From Aquilaria yunnanensis (lineage: Eukaryota > Streptophyta > Magnoliopsida > Malvales > Thymelaeaceae): a stretch of 64,000 nt of DNA. The stretch spans positions 10,480,501 to 10,544,500 of the forward strand of contig CM077599.1 in NCBI GenBank assembly GCA_039654915.1, written 5' to 3'. Under the pieces are notes generated by a model. That model was given only the letters and a program-made list of their open reading frames with translations, was not told where the DNA came from and did not search any database. The position numbers and the translations under genes are program-made. This document shows positions 47,808-59,940 of the stretch, piece after piece. Within the stretch, counting starts at the first letter, position 1; every line of letters starts with the position of its first letter.

Positions 47808-50800
47808 ATGTCGCTCTCTTTCAGCCTCAGTCCATTCGCATCCTTCGCAAAATCCGACTTCAAGAATTTCCTCTTAAAATCCCGACCAATTGTACCGCCA
47901 ATTTCTTTCTCAAGATTTACTCATCCTTCTCCGATAAGGTCCGTCCACAGGGACTTCGAACATTCTCCTGTCGCCGCGGCGAAACCCAGATGGGAAAATA
48001 TGCTCGCTACCGCCGCAAGCCTGTATCCTCTCTACGTGACGGTCGGAGGAGTCTTGGCTTGCTTGAAGCCCTCGACTTTTGCTTGGTTTGTGAAGAGAGG
48101 GCCTGCTTCGTATAGCTTGTCGCTTGGCTTGATTATGTTGGCAATGGGTCTCACGCTGGAGCTCAAGGACTTGCTTGCTTTGTTCATACAAAGACCTCTT
48201 TCTGTGAGTTTCTGTGATTTTGTCATTTTCTTTCCGAATTGAATTGGCACTCTCTTAGTGAATATTAGTTTTTTTTGGGGCGGGGGGGGGGGGGGGTGGG
48301 GGGGTAGTGGGGGCCTTGGGATTTTAGCTCAACTTGTAATTGTTGGAAGATGATTTTTTTTTCCTAGAAATTGGAACAGTTCCTAGAATTGGTAGGTTCA
48401 ATGTGAAGATGTTGGCAGCACTGTGGCAAATCTTTCTGCATATAGAAATTACTGCCATGTGAAATTTGTTTACTGGAGCAAATAGACATTGAATCGTGAC
48501 AAATGCTGCCAGTATTTGTGCTCGTGACATGTAGGGGATGGACGACCTGTGTGTTGTGTCAAATGAATTAAATGTGATCTTTGACTGATAGCTATTATTG
48601 TCAATATCACTGCTGTAAATATTCTTTCCTTAGGATAGGTTGGCTATAATTATGCAGATGTATATGGTAGTGGCGATCTTTAGGGGCTAAAAATCAGCCT
48701 GTATTATTTCTATTTGTATTTTGTCTATATAAGTCAGACCCTAAACAGTAGAGGGACAGGCTTTTTGACTAAAAAGACTGTCTAAGTTGTCATGTTGTTG
48801 GGGGAAGATGAGTGAAATAGAATACCGGTCAATTTAATTCAAAATGGTATATTTTTATATTAAATAATTCATTAATTATAAAATTTTTATGATATTATTA
48901 ATTTTTTATGAAATTTTTTTTTTAGGTATTGAAATTGAAAAATTTATAGAAATTTAATAACATTATAAAAATTTTGTTTTAAATAGATTATTACACCTGT
49001 ATAATATTGGTTTTTAAATGAAATTGGTTCTAGACGAAAAAAATGTAAAAATAAAAATAGGCCATTTTAAATTAAGTTGATCTAAATTAAAACGAATTAG
49101 AGCTATTGTGCTAAGCTCACCTCTATGCTTTCAATGTGGGAGAAGGCGTATATTAGAATGTATTAACATAAGATCAACACATTTATATTACCTGGAGCAA
49201 GCAGGAGCTTCTTTTCCGGGAAAATAAGCATTGCATTTTGTTTCCCTTTTGCCAGATTCTGTTTGGATGTGTTGCACAGTACACTATTATGCCAACTTTT
49301 GGAGTTGTTCTTAGTAAAGTTTTGGGTCTTCCACCATCTCTTTCTGTTGGTTTGATTTTGCTTTCATGTTGCCCTGGTGGAACTGCATCCAATGTGGTAA
49401 GTTCTGTCATCTACTATTGTTTTTCTCTCAGTTTTGTTACTCTGAATCACTTGGTACCATATTTATTTTAGTTGAGAGCATGCAAAAGCTTCATCTTTGT
49501 TACTCAAAAAATTAGCTGCTTTCAGCTTTTTTTGTTTTCCTTTTTTCTTTTTAATGACTACCACGTATGTACACTTTGACATTCTGGCATACATTTACCT
49601 TGACAGATGATGCCTCTATGCCTCCTTCTGAGTTTGTGATTGAGCTTCATTTTTCAGCTGTTATCACCATAAGAATTGCAATTTATAGAAACAATTTGTT
49701 TTCATTGTAGAAGAGATTATGTTTTACTATATGTTGCGTGCTGAAATTTATCTGTCTTGATGTTGAATTCAAGAATGTTAATCAGCTAGGGCCTAGGCTA
49801 ATTTTTGAGCTGTTTATCAGCATCTTGTCCCCTTGAGGGAATGGTTTGTTTTCTGCTAGATGTTCATTCTGTTTCTTAAAATAGTGGTTCAGGTGACTTT
49901 GATTGCTCAAGGGGATGTTCCACTGTCGGTGGTAATGACGGTCTGCACAACGCTCGGTGCTGTTCTTCTGACTCCTCTGTTAACGCTGATACTCGCAGGA
50001 ACTCATGTTCATGTTGATGCTGTTAAGCTCTCAATCAGTACCCTGCAGGTTAGAGATACATTCTCGTTACTCATAAGGGGTGAAGAAGTTTAGCGTTTAG
50101 AATTTGAGGCGTTCACTGTGCATTTATTAGGTGGTTGTTGCTCCGATTCTGCTGGGTTCGTATTTGCAAGACCAATTTCCTGGGATGGTGAAACTTGTGA
50201 CACCTTTTGCACCTCTTTTTGCTGTTTTACTTTCCTCACTGCTTGCCTGCAGGTATGAGTATAGATATTCGGATACTCTGACTCTCTTGCTTCATTTCCT
50301 CCAAATTCCTCTTCTATCTAACCTTGTATTCTGGCTCTTTTCCAGTGTCTTTTCTGAAAATGTAGTTCGTTTCCAGTCCTCAGTGGCGTGTGCGTTAGGT
50401 ACCAATCAATCATCAGCTTTTCATCTTCAATCAATATTTTCTGGAGAATTTGGTGCTGCAGTAGTCTCTGTGCTGTTGTTACATTTGGCTGGTTTCTTTG
50501 TGGGGTAAGAATTGTTCTTCCAGTTTGTGCTTGAGAATTGTGATTTAACTGATTCTTGTGGGGTAAGAATTGACTGAGAAGAATGCGAGACCAGCGATTC
50601 TTATGTAAATCATTTTGCCTCTCTCTCTGCTCCCACTTATTTCAAGTTTGACATGTTGTTCCATGGTTGTTTTCCTTTTTGAATATGTAGGTATTTAGCA
50701 TCAGCTCTTTGTGGATTCAAAGAAAAGCAGAGACGAGCCATATCAATTGAGGTATGGTCCATTCATCACATTAACTTTGTTGTAAAAATTATGTTTGCCT

Positions 50801-51181
50801 TTAACATCAATCGCAAGGGCTTCGCTACTTTGTTCAAGTTCTACGGACATTATGAGAGGGGCTTGATCCCAGATAAAGTCATTGAGTTATATCTCAATAA
50901 TAACTTACAGTTGGATGATTTGTTGATGTTGCTGTGGACATTGCGACACTGTATTCAGTTAGTTCTTTGATGGCGTGAACTGAAATTCTTCTCAGGTTGG
51001 CATGCAAAATTCATCATTAGGAGTGGTTTTAGCAACAGCACATTTCAGCTCGCCAATGGTTGCGCTGCCCCCAGCCATGTCTGCAGTGATTATGAACATA
51101 ATGGGCAGCAGCTTGGGCTTTTTCTGGAGATACATCGACCCTTCTGATTCAGAGTCTAGTCATGATGAAAAGAGAGGATGA
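47808..51181 (+). CDS. BASS3: Plastid sodium/metabolite cotransporter of the BASS family, probably BASS3
   Basis: Seven exons, all GT-AG and in phase: 47808-48203, 49256-49396, 49893-50048, 50131-50252, 50346-50504, 50691-50751, 50996-51181; 406 residues. It belongs to the SBF/bile-acid-sodium-symporter fold of about nine to ten membrane helices; plant members sit in the plastid inner envelope and carry organic acids with Na+. The first about 60 residues are Ser/Arg-rich with few acidic residues (transit peptide). Landmarks: LGLIMLAMGLTLELKDLL (about 111-128), FGCVAQYTIMP, CCPGGTASN (170-178), AQGDVPLSVVMTVCTTLGAV, and EVGMQNSSLGVVLA starting at E345, where Glu345 and Gln349 match the sodium-site residues of bacterial homologues. 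The C-terminus is polar. The subtype is from memory of the Arabidopsis family (BASS3 fits better than BASS1, 2 or 5); the substrate is unknown. The start is the first in-frame ATG. No lesions. Confidence 0.88.
48275..48315 (+). other. G-run tract in BASS intron 1
   Basis: A nearly pure G stretch of roughly 35 bases (ggggcggggggg..., then gtggggggg and gtagtggggg) in the first intron, 75 bp after the donor, on the sense strand. It has four or more G runs and so could fold as a G-quadruplex in DNA or pre-mRNA. A homopolymer this long may also be a sequencing uncertainty. Confidence 0.6.
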
Positions 51182-52094
51182 AGAAAGGAATAAATCCTCT
51201 CCGTTCTTTTTTTCCCTCCTCTTGTCTTTTGTGTCTAATTTCTTCTTTGGCATTCTCTTCTGTAATGCTAGCTAGCCCCAAAAGTGGGATACTAGAAGTG
51301 CAAAGCTAAATGTTCTCCTTTGTGTCGTCTGTAATGAGCACTGCGATGAACATGCCGAAAACTCCAACTGCCAGGAAGGGATGAGTTGGACGAAAACAGA
51401 ACAAACCTGCATTGCAATCCCCGACATGGCAACTTCGTGGTATTGTCTTAGTGAATGATACGGTTGCTGTTGGTGTTGGTGTTGGAGGTGGTACAAGGTA
51501 GTGCTGGTGCTTTCGCCTCAGGACACAACAATTGCATGAAGATAAAAACGTGGCAAATAAAAGATTTCTCTTAGAGAACGCCGGTAACATTTTTCTAGTC
51601 TTTTAGTTGCATAGAACTTGCCACGCCACCGGCTTCGTTTTGGGTAAGCACAAAAATTATATTGATAATTTTAATACAATATTAACAATATACATGTCTA
51701 CATCAAGACTAGGTGATGCGTTAGGGAAGAGGACAAATTTGCCCTTGTTCGAGGCGTTGGATAGAAGAGGCCGCCTGTGTGAAAAAAGCTGCCTTCTAGG
51801 CAAGCCGTTTGCAAGCAAACCAATAATAGTGTAGAATCCATCGAAGCCTGCTCTCTTAAACTCCGGTGTCTCTTCTGTCTTCTTTTGCCACACATATCAA
51901 ACAAAAACCTTTTCTTGTTTCTTCTATTAACTTATTAATAAAGCAGAACGAGTTTGGAGTTTACCCCAAGAAACAAAAATAAAAGAAGGCAGGAAAATTT
52001 AGCACTTCTCTCTTCCCCTTCCGATCCATCTATCTATATATTATCTCTTTGAGCAATTGCCCCCTGCATTTTCCCAGCCCACCATAGAGGCAGA
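51182..52094. other. BASS 3' region and TIFY/JAZ-like promoter region
   Basis: No additional gene is supported. Minus-strand frames at 51272-51590 and 51657-51904 overlap the probable 3' UTR and do not resemble known proteins. Immediately before the TIFY start there is a pyrimidine-rich stretch (ctctctcttccccttcc, near 52005) that could be 5' UTR, and tatatattatc near 52035. Confidence 0.35.
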
Positions 52095-53524
52095 ATGGAA
52101 GAACAAGATTATTTCCTCAAGACAGAGCAGGCACAAGTGGCAGCACGGGCTCTTGAAGCTATAAAGTGGCAGAGCCGAGAAGGCTCAAGCCAACCCAACA
52201 AGGATCTGCAGGCAGTTGAGATGTTCAGGAGGTATTTCCCGGAGAAACCTAAGCAGGACAACAACGGGAATGTGAATCCCGCTGAACTGGAAGTAGCGGT
52301 TGAGAAGAAGAGGAGGCTTCCACCGCGAGCTCTGATGCCTTTAATACCTCCCAAGTTTGGGACCAGCATGAGCCGCACCCCTTCGCTTCTCGAACAACAA
52401 TTGCTTCCTGTAAACAGGTAACTATGATCTTACACGCTAGCTGTAAAAGTTTTAAAAAAGAAGACTTTGGAAGTTTTCCATGAAACAGCATTTGGTATTG
52501 GTGTGTGATAGGTCCGGTCCGTTGTCCGGTGGAGATCAAACAAGTCCAGGTCCAGCTGCTGCGCCTGCGGATAACAAAATTACCAAATCCCAACTTACCA
52601 TTTTCTATGCTGGAACGATCAATGTTTATGACGCCGTTTCTGTGGATAAGGTACAATGAAATTAATGGTGTGGATCGATCACCAAGAAACAAACTGAAGC
52701 ACCCCTGACATTAATGAAGAACCTTGAGCCTAAAACAAAAGCTGATCTGCTATTATAAATCTCCATCCATCTTCCATTCCATCCGGCCTGGCCAATTGTT
52801 ATATAATAGTATATGTGAGTGAGCAATGTATGTATTATTAATTAACAGTGTTTGGTTAATTGACGAAGGCTCAAGCTATAATGCTTCTGGCCGGAGAGAG
52901 TTGTCTGCCAAAGCTGACGAAAGAGATGCCGAGAACAGATCCAAGGCTTTCTCTAGCGCTTCACTCCCCTAATTCCAAGCCTGAAGAAGCAGGTATATTA
53001 ATCAACTTCTTTTAACTCACCCTCATTTTTTGCACACTATTGCCATAGAACGAAAGGTTCGATATATTGATGTAAACCTTCGTTCATAGGTATTGATTTT
53101 CGAGCTGCAGTTCCAATCGCAAGAAAGATTTCGCTCACCCATCATTTTCTCCAGAAACGTTACCAAAGGTATTAGTAGTTAATTTTCTCTCTTCATTACC
53201 AAATAATTAGAAAGGTGGAAAAAGTGCGGCTAGAAGGGGAGGATGGTTAATTAGCTAGCTATATATATATAGGATAAAAATAATTAAGGAAGGCAGCAGC
53301 AATAAGCTAATTATATTATATCTGCTGTTTTGTTTGACAGAATGAGGGAGAGATCTCCATATGGATGGGCTCCCACTCCCAGAAAAGGAAACGGAGTGGC
53401 AGATGAGACTAGCAATATTGGAGTAAGTAAAACGGAAAGTGTGAGCAGGAGCAGCTTCTGGCTTTCCCCATTCCCTTCAGGTTTAGGACACTTTTCCAGC
53501 CCTGTCGTTTCCACTAAACCCTAG
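52095..53524 (+). CDS. JAZ-like TIFY-domain transcriptional repressor
   Basis: Five exons, all GT-AG and in phase: 52095-52417, 52512-52650, 52869-52992, 53090-53168, 53341-53524; 282 residues. Order: N-terminal 107 residues without similarity I recognise (EQAQVAARALEAIKWQSRE); TIFY/ZIM domain QLTIFYAGTINVYDAVSVDK (135-154) continuing AQAIMLLAG, which mediates JAZ dimerisation and NINJA binding; LSLAL (181-185), an LxLxL EAR repression motif; and a Jas motif VPIARKISL..FLQKR (203-219) ending RSPY (226-229), which binds COI1-jasmonate and MYC factors in the family. The last intron splits the Jas motif. The protein would repress jasmonate responses in the nucleus. It differs from usual JAZ proteins by an extra residue between SL and FL. 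The subgroup is not assigned; no lesion. Confidence 0.85.
53169..53340 (+). promoter_or_regulatory. Jas intron (splice-regulated in JAZ genes)
   Basis: An intron of 172 bp lies within the Jas motif, after codon 221 (phase 2), separating the FLQKRYQ part from the RxRERSPY part. If it is retained, the frame reads AGG TAT then TAG at 53173-53175, so translation stops two residues after the junction and the PY end is lost. In other plants retention of this intron gives JAZ forms that resist degradation; here that is inference. Confidence 0.7.
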
Positions 53525-56000
53525 CTTACTCACTCGTGCCTAATTGCCTCCCGGTGCATTAATTTCACCATCAAAGGCATTGACCATACCATCGACCTAG
53601 AAATATCAAGTCGATCAGATGTTTGTAATTTAAATCGGGCTTAGCGAATTACCTTTACAATTTCTTGCTTATTCATGTCGGATGTAAATGTAACATTCGC
53701 GTATTATTATATAGCGTAGTTTATTTCATAAATGTTGTGTCTGTCTCGATCATGTTTCAGTTTTTCAAGTGGTATTGGGAGAATTTTTCACACAATAAAG
53801 GAAAGGAAGGCAAGTCCTGCACATGGCTTACTTTTAAGCGACACATTTCTCACTTTGGACTATCATAATTCGGACATTTTCCTTATTTGACTCAATAACT
53901 CGACCAAACAACTTAACTTATTCCCATTTAAAAAGGATAAAAAATCACATAACTGTAACTTAAATTTTCCATTTTTATCTTTTGCGCCTTTATTCTTTGT
54001 CTCCTCCACTTAGGCCACTGTCTCATCTTCCTCAATCCACTCCGAGCCACAGCTCATACGCCACAGCTTCTATGGCCGGGTAACAATCCGAACCCTGACC
54101 TAAGACCCACCTGAAGATCTCATCCGGGTCGACTAAGGAAGAGTTTTGCCTACCCACAGGCATAACTTTTCGCTCTCCTTCTCCGACTGAAGGAGCCTGC
54201 CATCATTCCATGCACCTCCGATAGACTAGCGAATTTGTCCCTCTTCTTCGGCCCAAACAACGGTGGTGGAATTGGAGCATGCATCCAACTTTTACTTTAA
54301 TTATCTGATGAGATGAAAACGATAGGCTCACGAGAGCCCCAAAACGGTAGCTCCAAAGCGCCAACTTTTCGTTCATATTTCTTTGCTTCCCAACTAGTTT
54401 CATAACTCGTTTAGGATGAAATAGTTATTCATATAAAAATATCCAAAAGAATAACATACAGGTACTTAGTCACAAAATCCTATGAGTAGATAAAATATAA
54501 AATACAATCCCTCAATATATAATTCATAGTTGATATGTTGGGCAAGACTGTGGACAAATACAGTGATAGGATGGCTAGATTGTATAAGTTGTTGAATTTA
54601 TGGGAAGCTTGGTTTGTAGACCATCTCCAAATGACTCATGAAACACCTAGCGTCATAAATATTGTTGGGCAGGTAAAGGCTAAAGCAAGTGTGCGATGGA
54701 TTCCTAATTCTTCCGCTTGCAAACATAAAGTTTTGAGAGAATGGTGGCAATAATTTCAACAGGTAATAGATTCATAATAATAGAAAACAAATGATATTAT
54801 AAGTGAAATCAGTGTCAAGGAATTTAAAAGTGCATGAAGAAGTGCAGCAAAGGAAAAAATTAATATTCAATCAATAAATTTTACCATTTGAGAAATTAAA
54901 GTAGTATATTTGAAATAGTTTGTTTAAAAATTATGTATGTTTTATTTATTGTTTTTAAAGTTGGTATAAAACATTGTAAATCATTAAGCAACTTTGAAAA
55001 TAGTTTTATCCAAGTGATTATTTGTGAAAATGATTTAAATACTCTACATAAAATATATCGTAATCATTATCACACTCTCAATGGTCAATTTTTTTATTTT
55101 AAATAAATAAATTCTTGCTTAAGATCATGCCCTTATAAATTACAAAATCCACACCTAATTTAAAAGACATAGTTATTAAATTAATATCACTTTTAAATGA
55201 AAATTAAAAGTCAAACTTTGACTTAAGTTTGTTCCAAAGGAAAAAAGATAAAGCAGGAAAAGAAGAAATAGTTAGAAGATAAAAAAATATTGGAAAAATA
55301 TACGAAAGCCCAAAGAAATAAATTTATTTAATGGGCAAAATATTAGGTGCAAAAGAAATAAATCAAATGTCGGCCGAATTTAATGGGCCTATTCATTTTG
55401 AAAGCATTAAAATAGTCCAATAGAATTAAACAAAAGTGGCAAAATTTAAAAGAAAAAATGGAGAAAATGTTTTCCAGTTTGGTCCAATAGACGTCTAGAA
55501 TGTGAAATAAACTTAAGGAGTACAAAAATTGTTAATTTCATAAGGTTGGGAACAATGTGAAAGGCGTTGAAGAGAAAAAGGGCTGTAGTGGCAGATGGGA
55601 TAGAGTTAAAGGACTGGAGTTATAATTAATCATACATTAAATAGTTTCCCTAACCTAAAATGCACCAGTTTGCTCACCTCTTTCTCTCTCTCTCCATCAT
55701 CTCTCCAACTCTCCCTTCTCTCTAGAATGGGAAACCAATTTCTGAGTTGTAATGGCGGCACCAATAGTCGATTGGATTTTCCGGCAATTGAGATGCTGTG
55801 GATATGAATTTTTTAGTTGGACGTCATCACTCTTATAAGGTTTCCGGTGGCAACGCCACCATCGATTGAGTTTTTTTAATTTTTAATTTTCAGAATAAAA
55901 AAATTATAGTTAATTGATTACTCTATAAAAAAAATGGTTATTCAAGTGCCAAGCAGTTAATTATGACATTTTGAGTGTGACATCTATACCATTGTGAGAT
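53525..56000. other. 3' flank of TIFY gene and AT-rich intergenic DNA
   Basis: The TIFY 3' UTR probably occupies the first 250 bp. The plus-strand frame 54535-54753 (72 codons, DRMARLYKLLNLWEAWFVDH) is protein-like but unrecognised. 53.9-54.4 kb has mixed composition; the remainder is AT-rich. No gene call is made. Confidence 0.35.
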
Positions 56001-56159
56001 GTTGTCAAAAACATTTGGAATTGTTTGTCGTAGTTTGTTTGCTAAAACTCAAATCTGAATACGGCATGTCAATTGGATATTTTGATGACATTGCACAGTT
56101 GATAAGGGAGACTCAACTGAGTGAAATTAGTAATGTTGTTCAGGTGTTAGTGGTTTGAC

Positions 56160-56712
56160 CCAACTCTAGAAAATGAGAGGCACATTCACAATCAATAATG
56201 GACTTGGGGAGGTCAAACTTAGTCAAAGATATCCCCAATTCAATCCTTTTATTCTTGATGTACGAGCGGATTGAGTGTATTACACCTTTTACCCTAGCTA
56301 GCAAGTCAAAAGAAAAAAAGCAGGTTAGCCTTTCTCAAGATAAAACCTAGGCACATTGTTCAATATAGCATGTTTACAAGGAAAAACCATATCAAGATGA
56401 AAAATGGTGATTGACTTCCACTAACCACGCACTAATGATAAGCCCATTTATAATCTAAATGATATGACTAGTGATAGTCAGGTGTCACTAACTACCGACG
56501 GCTAACTGTCGGTACATAGCGACATCCAGTCATCACTAAATCTCCAGCAGCTTACCGATACCAGTAAATAAATTATTGTCAGTATTGCAACGATTCACTG
56601 TCGCTAATTAGCGACGGCAGTTGTCACTACAAAATTATAGGCGAAGAAATTAGAAACGGGCTTACCGTCATTAAACGCAAAGCTGTCACTAAATCGATTT
56701 TTTCTAGTAGTG
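56160..56712 (+). mobile_element. 3' end fragment of a second CACTA family
   Basis: 56160-56370 reads, with frame breaks, like the DUF4216 end of a CACTA transposase (FNPFILDVRAD, a stop, VYYTPF, then KIKPRHIVQ-like sequence), matching the corresponding part of the complete element near 31720-31830. It is followed by repeated tagcgacgg/ccgtcgcta-type subterminal words (56480-56690) and ends TTTTTTCTAGTAGTG at 56712, the reverse complement of CACTACTAGAAAAAA, a canonical CACTA terminus. The subterminal repeat is different from the TTCCAACGGC repeat at 25-34 kb, so it is another family. The left end was not found. Confidence 0.75.
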
Positions 56713-57114
56713 GGTGGACGAGATGATGATGTAGAGGAGCTCAATTCCAGCACGGAGGATGGATGTCGAGGATCAAGGAGTCTGACCAAGGAATTAAGTT
56801 GAAACTGACGATGACGACAATTCCAATGATCGATGAAGAAGTTGGTGAACATTTACATGATATATAGAGTCTGATGACAATATATAGTTGATCTATTGAC
56901 GATCCTTATGTGAACGTCAGCTCAATTACTTGGTTGGGAGATATCGGTCCATGTTAGCCCGGCCCCTCAAAATTAAAGATCATATCAACACTATTAATTT
57001 CTGTAGTTACGGCCCGTAATGTATAATATATATGTCTTCTCCGTTTTACTCAATTGCATGCGATTAATGGGGGTTTCAACTTTTAATCTTTAACAGAACC
57101 AGATCTATAATTAA

Positions 57115-57142
57115 CTAGTAATTATATACGTGCGTTGCACGT
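57115..57142 (-). mobile_element. Helitron-like 3' terminus
   Basis: On the minus strand the sequence reads ACGTGC-AAC-GCACGT, a perfect six-base-pair hairpin (57142-57128), followed nine bases later by CTAG then T (57118-57114). A hairpin shortly before a CTRR end with T as the next base is the 3' signature of plant Helitrons. The body would extend to higher coordinates; no Rep/helicase coding is seen and the TC 5' end was not identified. Confidence 0.5.
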
Positions 57143-57332
57143 AAATCAAAATACCTAGTTTTAACTTAAATAACTCTTATTTCAATTATATTGTTCAAAA
57201 TAAATAGTAACAATTATTAGTTTTTTTTTCTATTTTTACATAGTTTTTATTATAATATTTTATCATAACTATCCTTACTTACACCATCCATTATAATATA
57301 TTGCTCATTGTATTTGATTTCTGGTTATTATA

Positions 57333-57367
<35 letters not shown>

Positions 57368-59689
57368 CATGTAGACTTAAGTTTTTCCAAAGACATGTAA
57401 TTGTAAGTAACTACTAAAAAACTTAACTACCTAACTATTGACGTTTAATAAAAAAAATACACTCACCCCAAGTTTTCAAATCTATGCACATTCTCTATTT
57501 TATGGTTGAGTTAATATAATTGTTCTAAAGATCAATGGCAAGCGTTGTGTAGTTTTTTTATCTTTTTGGGTGATTCATGCTTACCAATTAATTTAGAAAT
57601 TATATTCACATAATTGGGGTTTGGAAGTCTAGTCTTACCCATTATTCATATAATATAATTAGTCAATCATAGCAAAATAGAATCATTAAAATAGAATAAA
57701 TTCATAGTACCTAAAAGGAAAACTAATAACTTATTATTTAAGGTTTAGTCACTTTATATCTTTGAACTTTTTATCATATAAAGATATAAATATAGATATA
57801 TACAGATATTAAGTTTCACTTTTAGTTTTTGATAAAAATATATAAAGTTTAAAATGTAAATAAGTTGATAAATATCATGTTATTAGGCATGTTTAATAAC
57901 CGTATAAATTAAAGACATGTGTGGCATAAAATTTTAAATTTAGTGGCAATTTTCAGTTTTTTTGCCATAAAAAACTTATAGAAAACATAGAAAATAATTA
58001 CTGATCTTTTCTATTTTTTATTTTCAAATACTAATCTTATTTTCCTAATATAAAGAGTTTATGAATGGTACAAATGTGTTTACATTTTAAATATTACAAA
58101 TACATTAAAATTTTGATTAATCAAATAAAGAAAAATATTAACTTATTAAACTAAATATAACAACACAAATTTTTCAAAAAATTAGAAATTTTAAAAATAT
58201 GTTTCATATTTGAAGAATTTTTTGTATTAATGTCAAATATGATTGTATAGGAATTCAACATTATGACAATAAAAAATAATAATAAAATTTCAATAAAAAT
58301 ATATTTTGGATCAAAATGAATAAAATTTTGATCTAATACGTAGAGTACATGTTGAAAATTGTTCTTGTTCTACCAAAATTTATTATATATCCTCCTAAAA
58401 ATCCTTCAATTTCTTCCTCTATCATGTAGTCCTCCATGTGGTTAAAACCAATAGTGAGGATCTAAAATTATGTAATTTAATTATGACTTTGGGACATACA
58501 ACCGCCACACTTCTCTCTTTATTATGTTTAATCTTAAATAAAATAAAAACTTGCAATTAGAACATAAAATTATTAACTTCATCTCTTAATAACTCTAAAA
58601 CTATTTTCAGGCCATGAGCCTCTACCATGAAATATAATAGTCAAACAAAAATTACTTCTAATTTGATACAACTTGTATGATTTAATTGGCTTAAAAAAAT
58701 AAAAATAAAAAATATTCTAATACTATTTAGCATAGAAAAATAATTAGTTGGTAAGAATAAAAAATTGTGCTATAATATAAAAATGGATGACCATGTGGAA
58801 AAAAATAATTCTTATAATTTTTTTAAATTTAAAAAAATTACTGCTAAAAGCCCCCTTATTATAGTATAAGCAACTAATTCTAATAGCCAATAATTTTTGT
58901 CATAAAATATTTCAAAATGACCTTTACAACAATTATATTTTTTTATTTTTTTCATAAGAGATGCTTAAGTCATATTTGAATTATATTATTTTTCTAAGAC
59001 AGACCAAATATGTAAGCTTTCATATAGTACATATTTATCCTAGTTGGAAAAAAATTAATTGATAATAATTTTATATTTAAAGATGGTACTTATTAAGTTG
59101 GAAAAAAGTTATAGCAGAACAAACTTATGTCACGCTTGTTAAATTAAAATTTTAAGTTTCAAAAAATATTTATTGTACTTGATATATTATTCGATAGTAA
59201 TATAGAGCCAAGGAAAACATATTTACTGCAAGAAAAGAAAAAATGTTAGTAGAAAGTTTGTAGTAACAAATAAATTAAGCGGCAATTTAAGGGTCTATTT
59301 TAATGTTTTAGTTCTAATACATAATTCCAATTAAATAGATAATTAAAAAATTGGGTTTTATTAAAAGAATAAAATAAATTATAATATAAGGGTAAAAAGG
59401 CCATTTAATATTTGTATACTTTAATTGTTTTTATATATAAAGTGCATGTAATTGCCATAGATTTTTTTAGACATTTGAAATATTATAAATATATTAAAAT
59501 GTTAATTAATTTAATAAAATATTAAATACTATATTTATGAGAGAAAAAAAAAGATTTCAATAAATTTGTTTAAGAAAACAACACCAAAGGCATAAAAAAA
59601 TGAAAAAGAAGCACATAATAGATATAAAAAATATAAACTACAGTTAAGTATGTCCTTAGTTTTTAGTTGGAGTAATATATACTCATTTT

Positions 59690-59940
59690 ATCTACAAATA
59701 TTGCTTTATTTGATTTGGCACAGAGATTAAAAAAGTGAAAAAAAAAGTTTGTACATTGTTTTCACCTTTACTGTTAACTTTTTATGCATAAATCAAGAAA
59801 GTTAAAAAAAATGAATATTAAAAATAATAATTTGAAAGATAGTATGGTAAAATAAGTTACTAAATATTGAAATGTTATAAAGATTTGAAATGGCTCAAAA
59901 ATAAAAATGATGCAAAATTGGTGGGACAAAAGGAATATAT
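59690..59940. mobile_element. Fold-back MITE, Stowaway-like
   Basis: Left arm actcattttatctacaaata then ttgctttatttgatttggc; right arm gatgcaaaattggtgggac then aaaaggaata, whose reverse complement tattccttttgtcccaccaa parallels the left arm. Same general family as the copies at 34985 and 46532. Confidence 0.45.

Noticed and set aside
47729..48115. A 128-codon plus-strand frame overlapping BASS exon 1
   Set aside because: Shadow frame; the splice-consistent, homologous frame starts at ATG 47808.
51272..51904. Minus-strand frames of 66-94 codons after the BASS gene
   Set aside because: No recognised motif, overlap with the probable 3' UTR, and no splice or start context to support an antisense gene.
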